This document shows positions 42,316-49,875 of a DNA stretch of 64,000 nucleotides, one piece after another. How positions within the stretch are numbered: the stretch's first letter is position 1; every line of letters starts with the position of its first letter. Below the pieces are notes generated by a model that saw only the letters and a list, made by a program, of their open reading frames with translations, ran no database searches and was not told where the DNA came from. A program made the position numbers and the translations under genes. The DNA is from JAPPFW01 sp965231815 (lineage in GTDB: Bacteria; Actinomycetota; Acidimicrobiia; Spongiisociales; Spongiisociaceae): NCBI GenBank assembly GCA_965231815.1, contig OZ246890.1, positions 3,038,001-3,102,000 of the forward strand. Direction: 5' to 3'.

Positions 42316-44064
42316 ATGGAAACTAAACCCACGCACCCGCCTGACAGCCCTCGGACCTCAGTAGGATCACATGTCCACTATGCGATCCTCGGAGTGGTGG
42401 CAACCGGGGTTGCACTGGCCGCGTCCGAGGTGGTGGCCGGTCTTTTTCTATCAGCTCCGTCGTTGATCCGGACAATCGGACAGAGGGTCATCGACATCAC
42501 ACCGGCCCCGGTCGAGGACTGGGCGATCTCTACATTCGGCACCAACGACAAGGCGGTGCTGATCGGTGGAATCGTGGTGGTTTCCCTGGCTATAGGGGCG
42601 TTGCTCGGTATGGTGGCCAGGGAAAGACCCCGCCCGGCCGCCTCCGGTTTCGTAGCGTTCGGGGTGGTGGGCTTCGTAGTGGGCCTTTCCGATCCTCTGT
42701 CGACCACCATGTTGACGCTGGTGGCCGCGGTTGTTGCCGCCGGCGTCGGCGTGGGCGTCCTACTGGGTTTGCGCTCCGTGCTCGAGCGAGAATCCACGCC
42801 GGGAACGGACCCCTCCCGACCGGAGGAGGTCGGAGCGGAATCACGACGCGCCTTCATGAGGGCTTCGGTAAGCGCGGCCTTCCTGGCCGTAGTCGGGGTT
42901 GCGCTGGGCCGCTTCCTGGCTGATCGTGAAACTTCGGCCATCCGAGGACGAGATCAGGTAACCCTTCCCTCGGCCTCCGGCGCCTCACCTACCACTGTGA
43001 CTTCTTCGGCTTCCGGCGCTTCACCGACCCCGCCGACCACGGCCGTTACTACCACCACCCAGCCCGCAGGCGAACCGATTGCCGAGACGCCGGCTCAGGA
43101 AGCCGCCACCACCACCCAGCCCGCGGCGGACGGCGGTGTGTCAGGTGTGGCGGATCCGGTACCCTCGCAGGTGGCGCCGGTGGAGGGGGTGTCGGAGTTG
43201 ATCACACCGAACTCCGACTTCTACCGGATTGATACCGCTTTGAGCATCCCCCGGGTTGATGTAGACACTTGGAAGCTCTCATTCGGAGGTTCGGTCGATA
43301 ACCCCTTTACGGTCACCTATGACGAGCTACTGCAGATGCCGTTGGTCGAGCGTTACGTGACGCTCTGCTGCGTGTCCAATCCCGTCGGAGGCTCCCTGGT
43401 AGGTAACGCAAAGTGGTTAGGGGTTCCCCTGCGGAACCTGGTCGAACAGGCCGGGGTTCGCTCCGAAGGTACGCAGCTGGTAGGCCGCTCGGTGGACGGA
43501 TTTACAGTCGGGTTTCCGACCAGCGCGGTGTTCGACGGGCGGGAAGCTCTGGTTGCGGTTGGTATGAACGGAGAACCTCTCCCCCTTGAGCACGGCTTCC
43601 CGGCGCGCCTGGTGGTGTCCGGTCTGTATGGATACGTATCGGCGACCAAGTGGTTGTCCGAGATCGAGTTCACCGGATGGGAGAACTTCGACGCCTACTG
43701 GATCCCTCGAGGATGGGCGAAACAGGCCCCTATCAAGACCCAGTCCCGTATCGACACCCCTAGGGCAGGAGACATAGCTACCGGAACCCGGGTGATCGCG
43801 GGGGTTGCGTGGGCTCAGAACCGGGGTATCGAACGGGTCGAGGTTCAGGTCGGCGAGGGTCCTTGGATGGATGCGAACCTTCCGGAAGAGCTGACGATAG
43901 ATACCTGGCGGCAGTGGTATCTGGAGCACGAGTTTCCTAGCGGCGTACATGTGATCTCGGTCCGGGCTACCGACGCCACAGGCGAGACACAACCGGCCGA
44001 AGTGCAGGGCGCCCGACCGGATGGAGCTACCGGCTATCACATGGTGAGCGTCAAAGCCTCCTGA
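42316..44064 (+). CDS. Membrane-anchored molybdopterin-dependent oxidoreductase (sulfite-oxidase fold)
   Basis: A 582-residue protein. The first 210 residues hold four to five hydrophobic helices (YAILGVVATGVALAASEVVA, AVLIGGIVVVSLAIGALLGM, and a helix ending FLAVVGVALGRFL). A low-complexity Thr/Ser/Ala/Pro linker covers about 215-285. The rest is a sulfite-oxidase-type Mo domain: WKLSFGGSVDNPFTVTYDEL, the Mo-binding cysteine in VTLCCVSNPVGG, then HGFPARLVVSGLYGYVSATKWL, and a C-terminal immunoglobulin-like dimer domain (VIAGVAWAQNRGIERVEVQV). It should act outside the membrane, reducing or oxidising a sulfur compound. The physiological substrate is open. Confidence 0.9.
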   Translation: METKPTHPPDSPRTSVGSHVHYAILGVVATGVALAASEVVAGLFLSAPSLIRTIGQRVIDITPAPVEDWAISTFGTNDKAVLIGGIVVVSLAIGALLGMVARERPRPAASGFVAFGVVGFVVGLSDPLSTTMLTLVAAVVAAGVGVGVLLGLRSVLERESTPGTDPSRPEEVGAESRRAFMRASVSAAFLAVVGVALGRFLADRETSAIRGRDQVTLPSASGASPTTVTSSASGASPTPPTTAVTTTTQPAGEPIAETPAQEAATTTQPAADGGVSGVADPVPSQVAPVEGVSELITPNSDFYRIDTALSIPRVDVDTWKLSFGGSVDNPFTVTYDELLQMPLVERYVTLCCVSNPVGGSLVGNAKWLGVPLRNLVEQAGVRSEGTQLVGRSVDGFTVGFPTSAVFDGREALVAVGMNGEPLPLEHGFPARLVVSGLYGYVSATKWLSEIEFTGWENFDAYWIPRGWAKQAPIKTQSRIDTPRAGDIATGTRVIAGVAWAQNRGIERVEVQVGEGPWMDANLPEELTIDTWRQWYLEHEFPSGVHVISVRATDATGETQPAEVQGARPDGATGYHMVSVKAS

Positions 44065-44072
44065 CGCCCCCG

Positions 44073-44816
44073 TCAACTGTCGGCGTGAGCTTCGAGGAAG
44101 TGGTCAGGTATGTCGAAGTTCCCGTACACCTCTTGGACATCGTGGAGTTCGTCGAGCGCGTCGACCAGGCGAAGGACCCGGTTGGCCTTTCGGGCATCCA
44201 ATTCGATGGTCACCGAGGGGAGCTGTGTTATTTCGGCGGACTGGACGGCTAACTCCGCCCCGGCTAGCGCGTCACGAACCGTGGGCATCTCGGACGGGTC
44301 GGTGATCACCTCGAACTGGCTTCCGCTCGGTCTGACATCCTCGGCGCCCGACTCGAGCGCAGCTAGGAGAATGTCATCCTCATCACCCTCAACCAAGAGG
44401 TAGCCCTTCTGGTCGAATAAGTAGCTGACCGATCCGGGTTCTCCCAGATTCCCACCGTTTCTGGTGAAGGCCGACCGGACATCCGACGCGGCCCGGTTTC
44501 GGTTATCGGTCAGAACGTGGACCAGCAGAGCCACTCCCCCGGGTGCGTATCCCTCGTAGAACATCGCGTCGAGCCTTTCGCCGACCAGTTCTCCGCTGCC
44601 TCTTTTGATGGCTCGCTCGATGTTGCTCTTGGGCACGGAGGCCGACTTGGCTTTGTCGATGGCGTTGGCGAGAACTGTATTGACCGCCGGATCTCCCCCC
44701 CCTTGGCGAGAGGCGGCCTCGATCACCCGGCACAGTTTGGCGAACAGGTTACCGCGGGCCGCATCCTGCCTGCCCTTGCGGTGCTTGATGTTCGCCCATT
44801 TCGAGTGGCCGGCCAT
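44073..44816 (-). CDS. yebC: YebC/PmpR-family protein
   Basis: A 247-residue YebC-family protein, full length. The start is diagnostic, GHSKWANIKHRKGRQDAARG, followed by FAKLCRVIEAA, KSNIERAIKRGSGE and GYAPGGVALLVHVLTDNRNR. The family has been described as transcriptional regulators (PmpR) and more recently as translation factors relieving stalling at proline stretches. It lies three bases after pdxT on the same strand and ends eight bases from the convergent molybdopterin oxidoreductase. The order pdxS-pdxT-yebC is shared with mycobacteria. Confidence 0.96.
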   Translation of the reverse strand: MAGHSKWANIKHRKGRQDAARGNLFAKLCRVIEAASRQGGGDPAVNTVLANAIDKAKSASVPKSNIERAIKRGSGELVGERLDAMFYEGYAPGGVALLVHVLTDNRNRAASDVRSAFTRNGGNLGEPGSVSYLFDQKGYLLVEGDEDDILLAALESGAEDVRPSGSQFEVITDPSEMPTVRDALAGAELAVQSAEITQLPSVTIELDARKANRVLRLVDALDELHDVQEVYGNFDIPDHFLEAHADS

Positions 44817-44819
44817 CGG

Positions 44820-45404
44820 TTATTCCCCAACCATCCCAAGCAGCATACGGTGCAAGCGAAGATCTCCGGTGAGTTCCGGGTGGAAGGCGGAGGCGATTAC
44901 ATGATCCTGCCTAACCAGGACGGGCGAACCGTCGTGCCGGGCCATCACTTGGACCTGCGGGCCGGTTCTCTTTACCACCGGAGCCCTGATGAAGACGGCG
45001 TGGATGGTCTCGCGCCATTCCTCGACCTCTAACTCATACTCGAATGACTCGTTCTGCCGGCCGAAGGCGTTGCGTTCCACCACCATGTCGAGGATTCCCA
45101 GTTGAGGTTGGGCGCCCTCGGTAACACCGGAAGCGAGAAAGATCATGCCCGCACAGGTACCCAACGTAGGAAGACCGGCTTGAATGTGCTTGCGCAGCGG
45201 TTCGATCATGCCGTAGAGCCTGGCGAGTCGTCCGATCGTGGTCGATTCACCTCCGGGAATGATGAGCGCATCCACCGCGTCGAGGTCGGCAGGCAATCGG
45301 ACTTGTCGACCGATCGCTCCGCTTGCAGCCACTGAATGCAAGTGGTCACGCACCCCTCCTTGCAGCGCGAGCACACCCACTACCGGGGCCGGAGCCTCCG
45401 GCAC
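44820..45404 (-). CDS. pdxT: Pyridoxal 5'-phosphate synthase glutaminase subunit PdxT
   Basis: A 194-residue class I glutaminase that releases ammonia from glutamine and passes it to PdxS for making vitamin B6 cofactor. Motifs: VGVLALQGGVRDHL, IIPGGESTTIGRL, nucleophile in LGTCAGMIFLA, and the His-Glu pair in SAFHPELTGD. It begins six bases after the pdxS stop, so the complex subunits are co-produced. Confidence 0.97.
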   Translation of the reverse strand: MPEAPAPVVGVLALQGGVRDHLHSVAASGAIGRQVRLPADLDAVDALIIPGGESTTIGRLARLYGMIEPLRKHIQAGLPTLGTCAGMIFLASGVTEGAQPQLGILDMVVERNAFGRQNESFEYELEVEEWRETIHAVFIRAPVVKRTGPQVQVMARHDGSPVLVRQDHVIASAFHPELTGDLRLHRMLLGMVGE

Positions 45405-45410
45405 GGTTTC

Positions 45411-46340
45411 CTACCAGCCCCGGTCTTGCATCCGCTGGGAAGCCGGAATGGTGTCGATCTCGATACCGACCATCGCTTCGCCGAGGTTGCGTGATACCTT
45501 GGCGAGAATCTGGGCGTCGTTGTAGAAGGTGGTGGCTTCTACTATCGCCCGCGCCCTGACCGCAGGGTCGCCGCTCTTGAAAATCCCTGACCCTACGAAC
45601 ACCCCGTCACAGCCGAGTTGCATCATCATGGCTGCATCCGCCGGGGTGGCGATCCCACCCGCGGCAAAGTTGACGACCGGTAGCCGACCGAGTTCCGCCA
45701 CCTCGCGCAGCAGGTCGATCGGAGCGTTCAGGTCGCGGGCCAGAGCCATGAGCTGGTCGTGGCCGGCCCGAACCGCCCTGCTGATCTCGTTGTTCATCCT
45801 GCGCATATGCGTGACCGCTTCCACGACGTTGCCCGTGCCCGGCTCGCCCTTGGTGCGGATCATCGCCGCTCCCTCCCCGATACGGCGGAGCGCTTCCCCC
45901 AGGTTGCGGGCGCCGCACACGAACGGAGTGGTGAATGCCCACTTGTCGATGTGATGCTCGACGTCGGCCGGGGTCAGCACTTCGGACTCGTCGATGTAGT
46001 CGACCGCCAAGCCCTGCAGAACCTGGGCCTCCACGAAGTGGCCGATCCGAGCCTTCGCCATTACCGGAATGGAGACCGTTTCCATGATTTCTTCCACTCT
46101 GGCCGGATCCGCCATGCGCGCAACACCACCGTGAGCGCGAATGTCGGCAGGTACTCGTTCCAGTGCCATGACGGCAACGGCGCCGGCCTGTTCAGCGATC
46201 TCGGCCTGCTCCGCGTTGACAACGTCCATGATGACCCCACCCTTGAGCATCTCGGCGAGTCCCCGCTTTACCCGTGCAGTGCCGGTGATATGGCCTTTGG
46301 TACCCTGTTCCACTGCCCCTTCCCTTCCATGACCGATCAA
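45411..46340 (-). CDS. pdxS: Pyridoxal 5'-phosphate synthase synthase subunit PdxS
   Basis: A 309-residue (beta/alpha)8 enzyme that builds pyridoxal phosphate from ribose 5-phosphate, glyceraldehyde 3-phosphate and ammonia. Motifs: GGVIMDVVNAEQAEIAEQAG, ERVPADIRAHGGVARMADP, the lysine in VMAKARIGHFVEAQVL, and GNVVEAVTHMRRMN, FAAGGIATPADAAMMMQLG and CDGVFVGSGIFKSGDP. The true start may be a GTG a few codons downstream, at VEQGTKGHITG. It heads the pdxS-pdxT-yebC operon. In mycobacteria the pimA operon lies directly upstream; here a toxin-antitoxin remnant and element copy D intervene. Confidence 0.97.
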   Translation of the reverse strand: MIGHGREGAVEQGTKGHITGTARVKRGLAEMLKGGVIMDVVNAEQAEIAEQAGAVAVMALERVPADIRAHGGVARMADPARVEEIMETVSIPVMAKARIGHFVEAQVLQGLAVDYIDESEVLTPADVEHHIDKWAFTTPFVCGARNLGEALRRIGEGAAMIRTKGEPGTGNVVEAVTHMRRMNNEISRAVRAGHDQLMALARDLNAPIDLLREVAELGRLPVVNFAAGGIATPADAAMMMQLGCDGVFVGSGIFKSGDPAVRARAIVEATTFYNDAQILAKVSRNLGEAMVGIEIDTIPASQRMQDRGW

Positions 46341-46605
46341 ACAGTAATCCTACTTGCAAATAGGAGGGTACTGAAATGATGACCAAGCGGGGTTCGTAGT
46401 CCGGCAAACTACGTGTCGGTACTCCGACTACAGGGCGTGAACCCCTTGCACGGACCTTTTAGGCACTCTCCCAAGCCCTCTGCGACCGTTTATGTCGTGA
46501 TCTGATTTTGCCTAATTGACCAGGTTGGTGAGGTGTCATTCCCCACCAACGCTGATTGGTCCAACCTATACGACCAGGTTCGTCGAACATTGTGAAATAC
46601 ATATT

Positions 46606-46617
46606 GTATTGCAATAC
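46606..46617. promoter_or_regulatory. Palindrome in antitoxin promoter
   Basis: GTATTGCAATAC is a perfect 12-bp palindrome ending 14 bases before the antitoxin start at 46632. A TATGCT -10-like box (46620-46625) ends only six bases before that GTG, so the message would be leaderless. The palindrome is the natural site for autoregulation by the ribbon-helix-helix antitoxin. Confidence 0.45.
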
Positions 46618-46631
46618 GGTATGCTCATCGC

Positions 46632-46868
46632 GTGGTGCAGATCGTGGCTCGAATCGACGAGGAGTTGGCGGTCGAGGTTGACCGTCTGGTGGACCGCGGC
46701 GTGGTCAGGTCCAAGTCGGAGGCAGTTCGTTGGGGACTGCGGGAACTCGTCGAGCGGGAGAGACGTCAAACCATCGGGGCTGCGATTGTTGAGGGGTACC
46801 GGCGCATCCCACAGACCGGGAGTGAGGCCGGCTGGACAGACGATTCAGCCAGGTCCATGATCGCTTGA
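46632..46868 (+). CDS. Ribbon-helix-helix antitoxin
   Basis: A 78-residue protein with an N-terminal ribbon-helix-helix: strand VQIVARIDEELAVEVDRLV, then DRGVVRSKSEAVRWGLREL and VERERRQTIG. The C-terminal part (AIVEGYRRIPQTGSEAG) binds toxin in this family. It starts at GTG 46632 and ends six bases before the ATG of a truncated MazF-like gene. Because the toxin gene is broken, the antitoxin is now an orphan that may still regulate its promoter. Confidence 0.85.
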   Translation: MVQIVARIDEELAVEVDRLVDRGVVRSKSEAVRWGLRELVERERRQTIGAAIVEGYRRIPQTGSEAGWTDDSARSMIA

Positions 46869-46874
46869 GGAACC

Positions 46875-47015
46875 ATGGTGACCCCCATGCAGGGTGATAT
46901 TTGGTGGGCCGAGGCCGACGATCAGCGGCGACCTGTGCTGATCGTTAACCCTGATTATTCAGGTTTCCCACACACCGAGGCATGTAACGCCTGTTCAACC
47001 CGAGTATCAGGATAA
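46875..47015 (+). pseudogene. mazF: MazF-like mRNA interferase toxin, truncated by inserted element
   Basis: The frame starts MVTPMQGDIWWAEADDQRRP and continues VLIV, the first beta strands of MazF/PemK toxins (QGDIWWA... RRPVLIV). After V24 the sequence enters the left end of element copy D (46947), adds NPDYSGFPHTEACNAC and terminates at TAA 47013-47015. The rest of MazF (about 80 residues, including the serine and arginine region of the active site) is not found after the element at 47152 onwards, so a deletion accompanied or followed the insertion. Confidence 0.8.
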
Positions 47016-47151
47016 ACCCGCCGTTCACCCGACAGGTGAATCTCTACACCGGACCGAAACGGGAAACGCCGATAGCTGTACTGCCTGGCAGGGCGCGAAT
47101 CTGGTCTTCTCCACTCATCCTCCAAACCCCCATCCATGAATAATCGGGGTT
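46947..47151. mobile_element. Dispersed ~205-bp inverted-repeat element, copy D, inserted in mazF-like gene
   Basis: Terminal inverted repeats AACCCTGATTATTCA (46947-46961) and TGAATAATCGGGGTT (47137-47151), 14 of 15 paired. The internal hairpin is GTTCACC-CGACA-GGTGAAT (47023-47041). Copies C and D are nearly identical and in the same orientation, so they are the most recent pair. It encodes no transposase. It disrupts the toxin gene just upstream of its core, and its right end lies about 110 bases from the convergent pimA gene. Confidence 0.9.
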
Positions 47152-47259
47152 GCTGGTTACCCACCGGTATGCAGAGGGGGGGTGACAGTTTTTATCGGCG
47201 GTCGGGCAGCGCCCGTCAGAAAGGTTTCACGGTCTCCGGAACACAAGCGACACAACGAT

Positions 47260-48294
47260 TCAGGATGCCAGAGCCTTTCTGTACAGGGTTCGATAGTGAT
47301 CGGTAACCATTCCCCAGTCGAATGCCATCACCCGCTCCGAGGATGCCGCAGCCAGCCGTCCGCGGAGGTCGGCATCGGTCAGGACACGGACGAGAGCGGA
47401 TGCAAGTGCTGCGCGGTCACCGTTGGGAAACAATAGTCCTGAGCCGGCCAACACATCCGAGAAGGCGATCAGGTCACTTGCCACAACGGCACATCCGGCC
47501 GCCATCCCCTCGGCTACCGTGATCCCGAAGCTCTCTCCTCCCCTGTTGGGGGCGCAGAATACCGCGCTGGCGGCCAAGACGGTACGCTTTTCTTCCTCAC
47601 TTACTCTGCCCAAATAGCGGACCCCTGCTACGGGAGGTTTGTCACCACCTCCGATTATGACCAGTTCGGCGTCCGGCGCCAGTGAACGTACCCGGGGCCA
47701 TGAGTCCAGGAGCAGGTCGCGCCCTTTCCGGGGCTCGGGGCGGCCGACGAAAGCTACCTGGCGGTGGTTCCTTTCGTACGGAACCCGGAAGGAACCGACG
47801 TCGATAGCGTTGGGAATCACCACCGGCCGGATGTCCAGCATTTCGACTCCTCGCCGAGCGGTCCGGCTGACGGTTGTGGTCAGGCAGCCGCGCAGTCGAC
47901 GGCGGAGAAGTGTGCGGGTCGCTCGGTAGAATGCTTTCACCGTCGGGGGTGGGTCGGCATGAAAGGTGACCACACGGGGTTTTAGGGGCGCCAGGGCCGC
48001 CCAGCCGACCAGCGGTACAAACGGTTCGTGAATATGCACGACGTCCGCCCGATGCAGTGACTCCACGACCCGGCGGGCCACACCCGGCGATAGTCCGAGA
48101 GGAGCTCTCGAACGGTTGGCACGCACCGTTACCGACCTCCCCACGTCGAACCGGTCAGCTCCCTCGCCCGCGGCAGGGGCCACCACATAGGCTTGGTCAC
48201 CGTGACCCTGCAGCTGTCTGACCAGGCCCGTCACTTGTTGCTGGACTCCGCCTGGAGCATCGAGTCCGTAGGGAGATACAACGGCGATTCTCAC
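47260..48294 (-). CDS. pimA: Phosphatidylinositol mannosyltransferase PimA-like glycosyltransferase
   Basis: A 344-residue GT-B glycosyltransferase (GT4). It begins VRIAVVSPYGLDAPGGVQQQ, with the nucleotide-sugar half showing VAFVGRPEPRKGRDLLL, CAPNRGGESFGITVAEGMAAG and VVASDLIAFSDVL, the PimA pattern. PimA adds the first mannose to phosphatidylinositol on the inner membrane leaflet. The start is GTG 48294, which overlaps the acyltransferase stop by four bases (GTGA); a longer frame to 48741 is spurious. It is the last gene of the three-gene operon with the PIM acyltransferase and the phosphatidyltransferase. Confidence 0.9.
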   Translation of the reverse strand: MRIAVVSPYGLDAPGGVQQQVTGLVRQLQGHGDQAYVVAPAAGEGADRFDVGRSVTVRANRSRAPLGLSPGVARRVVESLHRADVVHIHEPFVPLVGWAALAPLKPRVVTFHADPPPTVKAFYRATRTLLRRRLRGCLTTTVSRTARRGVEMLDIRPVVIPNAIDVGSFRVPYERNHRQVAFVGRPEPRKGRDLLLDSWPRVRSLAPDAELVIIGGGDKPPVAGVRYLGRVSEEEKRTVLAASAVFCAPNRGGESFGITVAEGMAAGCAVVASDLIAFSDVLAGSGLLFPNGDRAALASALVRVLTDADLRGRLAAASSERVMAFDWGMVTDHYRTLYRKALAS

Positions 48295-49196
48295 TTCTCG
48301 CTCCGACGATCGGCCAGGTAGCGGTGGTCGGACGGCCAGTTCGGCTGAACGAGGTGCCATTGGGTGGGAGCGGCCCTTATCAGATCTTCGAAACGGTGGG
48401 CCAACTCCTGGGTCATCACCTCGGCCCGTCGCTGGGTCGTAGTAGGAGGGGGTGACACAGGTGGAAGAACCAACATCCGGTGTCCGCCCCCCGAGTTGAA
48501 GTACGAGGCGCAGGGTAGGAGAACCGCGCCGGTTCGGAGGGCCAGCACCGCGGGCCCGGCCGGAAGAGAGGTTCGCTCTCCGAAGAAGTCGACTTCGATG
48601 CCCTTTCCCCCGATGTTTCGATCGGCGACCAGGGCAATCAGCCTTCCCTCCTTTAGCGCGGTCAGCAGCTCTCTGATGGTGGAAGGGCCTTTGGCGAGGA
48701 TCACCTGTATCGAGAGTTGGGCCCTCAGGTTCACGAACCATGCGGCGACGCGGCGGTTCTCCAGCGCTTCGGCTACCGCGGTGATGCGCACCCCCACTTC
48801 ATCGGAAAGGGTACCCGCCATCTCCCAGTTACCCATATGGGGCAACGCCACGATGATCGGGCGGTTCTCGGCTTGGGCCGCTCTTACATGTTGCAGGCCT
48901 TCCAAGGTCATCCGGCCGCGAACCTGGTCGGCCCGACGGGGCCGGAACCAAAGAGTCTCCGCCCAATATCGGCCGTACTCGGCAAACATTTCTCGAGCTG
49001 CCTCCCGGACCGCCCCGGTGTTCTCATGGCCCAATACCCGCCCCATGTGCCGGAGAGCCATGGCCTTGCGATCCTTGGCCCAATACCACGACATGCGGCC
49101 TGCTGCACGCCCGAGATGGCGAATGACCGGTTCAGGAAAAACGGCGATCAGGCCGGCCCCCAGCCGGTAAGCGATAAAGGTTGCCCGACCACTCAC
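48291..49196 (-). CDS. LpxL/HtrB-family acyltransferase, PIM acyltransferase (PatA-like)
   Basis: A 301-residue membrane-associated acyltransferase. The catalytic block is IIVALPHMGNWEMAG (H of HxxxxE) with the downstream LIALVADRNIGGKGIEVDFF and ALRTGAVLLPCASYF. In actinobacteria the gene between the phosphatidyltransferase and pimA encodes the acyltransferase that acylates phosphatidylinositol mannoside, so I assign that role from synteny. The start is GTG 49196, overlapping the stop of the phosphatidyltransferase (GTGA). The extended frame to 49424 would overlap the upstream gene heavily and is rejected. Confidence 0.88.
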   Translation of the reverse strand: MSGRATFIAYRLGAGLIAVFPEPVIRHLGRAAGRMSWYWAKDRKAMALRHMGRVLGHENTGAVREAAREMFAEYGRYWAETLWFRPRRADQVRGRMTLEGLQHVRAAQAENRPIIVALPHMGNWEMAGTLSDEVGVRITAVAEALENRRVAAWFVNLRAQLSIQVILAKGPSTIRELLTALKEGRLIALVADRNIGGKGIEVDFFGERTSLPAGPAVLALRTGAVLLPCASYFNSGGGHRMLVLPPVSPPPTTTQRRAEVMTQELAHRFEDLIRAAPTQWHLVQPNWPSDHRYLADRRSEK

Positions 49197-49786
49197 CCGG
49201 TGAGTTGCCGCCAGGTCTTGTAGAAACGCTGGAACACGGTGAGCCAGGTGAGGGTGGCTAGCAACCAGAGCATGATAGTCACCTGGTTCAGCGCCAGACC
49301 GACCGTGAACAAGATCACCCGCTCGGCACGACCCATTATTCCTCCCCGTCCCTCGACGCGGCCGATATCCGCCTTGGCCCTCATGTAGGAGACCAGCAAC
49401 GACGCTCCCAGGCTCAGCACGCACAACACCACCAGGGCCGGATCTCCCTCCTGGGGTGATCTAAGTGAGGAAAGCCAGAAGGCGCACCCCGCGAACATGG
49501 CTGTCTCGCCCAAGCGGTCCGATACCGAATCGATCAGCGCGCCACGGGCGGAGGCGGTCCCTGCCGCTCGCGCCACCGCCCCGTCGAGGCCGTCCAGGGC
49601 GGATCCGACCAGGATGACCAAAGCTCCCGCCTGAACGAAGCCGTTTGCCAGTAACCCGGATCCGATCAGGGTTACAACGAGGCCGGTGAGGGTCAGGTGG
49701 GCCGGTCGCACCCGGATCCGTACCAGTCCACGGCCCAGCGGGGCCACCACCTTCTCGACGTGTTGTCTGGTCCACAGTTCGATCAA
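49193..49786 (-). CDS. CDP-alcohol phosphatidyltransferase (phosphatidylinositol phosphate synthase-like)
   Basis: A 197-residue membrane enzyme with the CDP-alcohol phosphotransferase signature DGLDGAVARAAG...GALIDSVSDR, that is D-G-x2-A-R-x8-G-x3-D-x3-D in extended form. Several hydrophobic helices follow (VILFTVGLALNQVTIML). It transfers a phosphatidyl group from CDP-diacylglycerol to an alcohol. By position before the PIM acyltransferase and pimA it should make phosphatidylinositol phosphate for mannoside synthesis. It heads the operon, divergent from the EF-G-like gene with a gap of about 90 bases. Confidence 0.88.
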   Translation of the reverse strand: MIELWTRQHVEKVVAPLGRGLVRIRVRPAHLTLTGLVVTLIGSGLLANGFVQAGALVILVGSALDGLDGAVARAAGTASARGALIDSVSDRLGETAMFAGCAFWLSSLRSPQEGDPALVVLCVLSLGASLLVSYMRAKADIGRVEGRGGIMGRAERVILFTVGLALNQVTIMLWLLATLTWLTVFQRFYKTWRQLTG

Positions 49787-49875
49787 CTAATGCTCCTTGT
49801 AGTTGGCAAAGTACCACAGTCACGCCGTTCCGCACGATCACCTACACTCGGTTGTCCGAGAGGAGGTTCACCAGG

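Noticed and set aside
47260..48741. Long pimA frame extending upstream to 48741
   Set aside because: The added residues are the antisense-like shadow of the acyltransferase gene; GTG 48294 with GTGA coupling and the VRIAVVSPYG start fit PimA.
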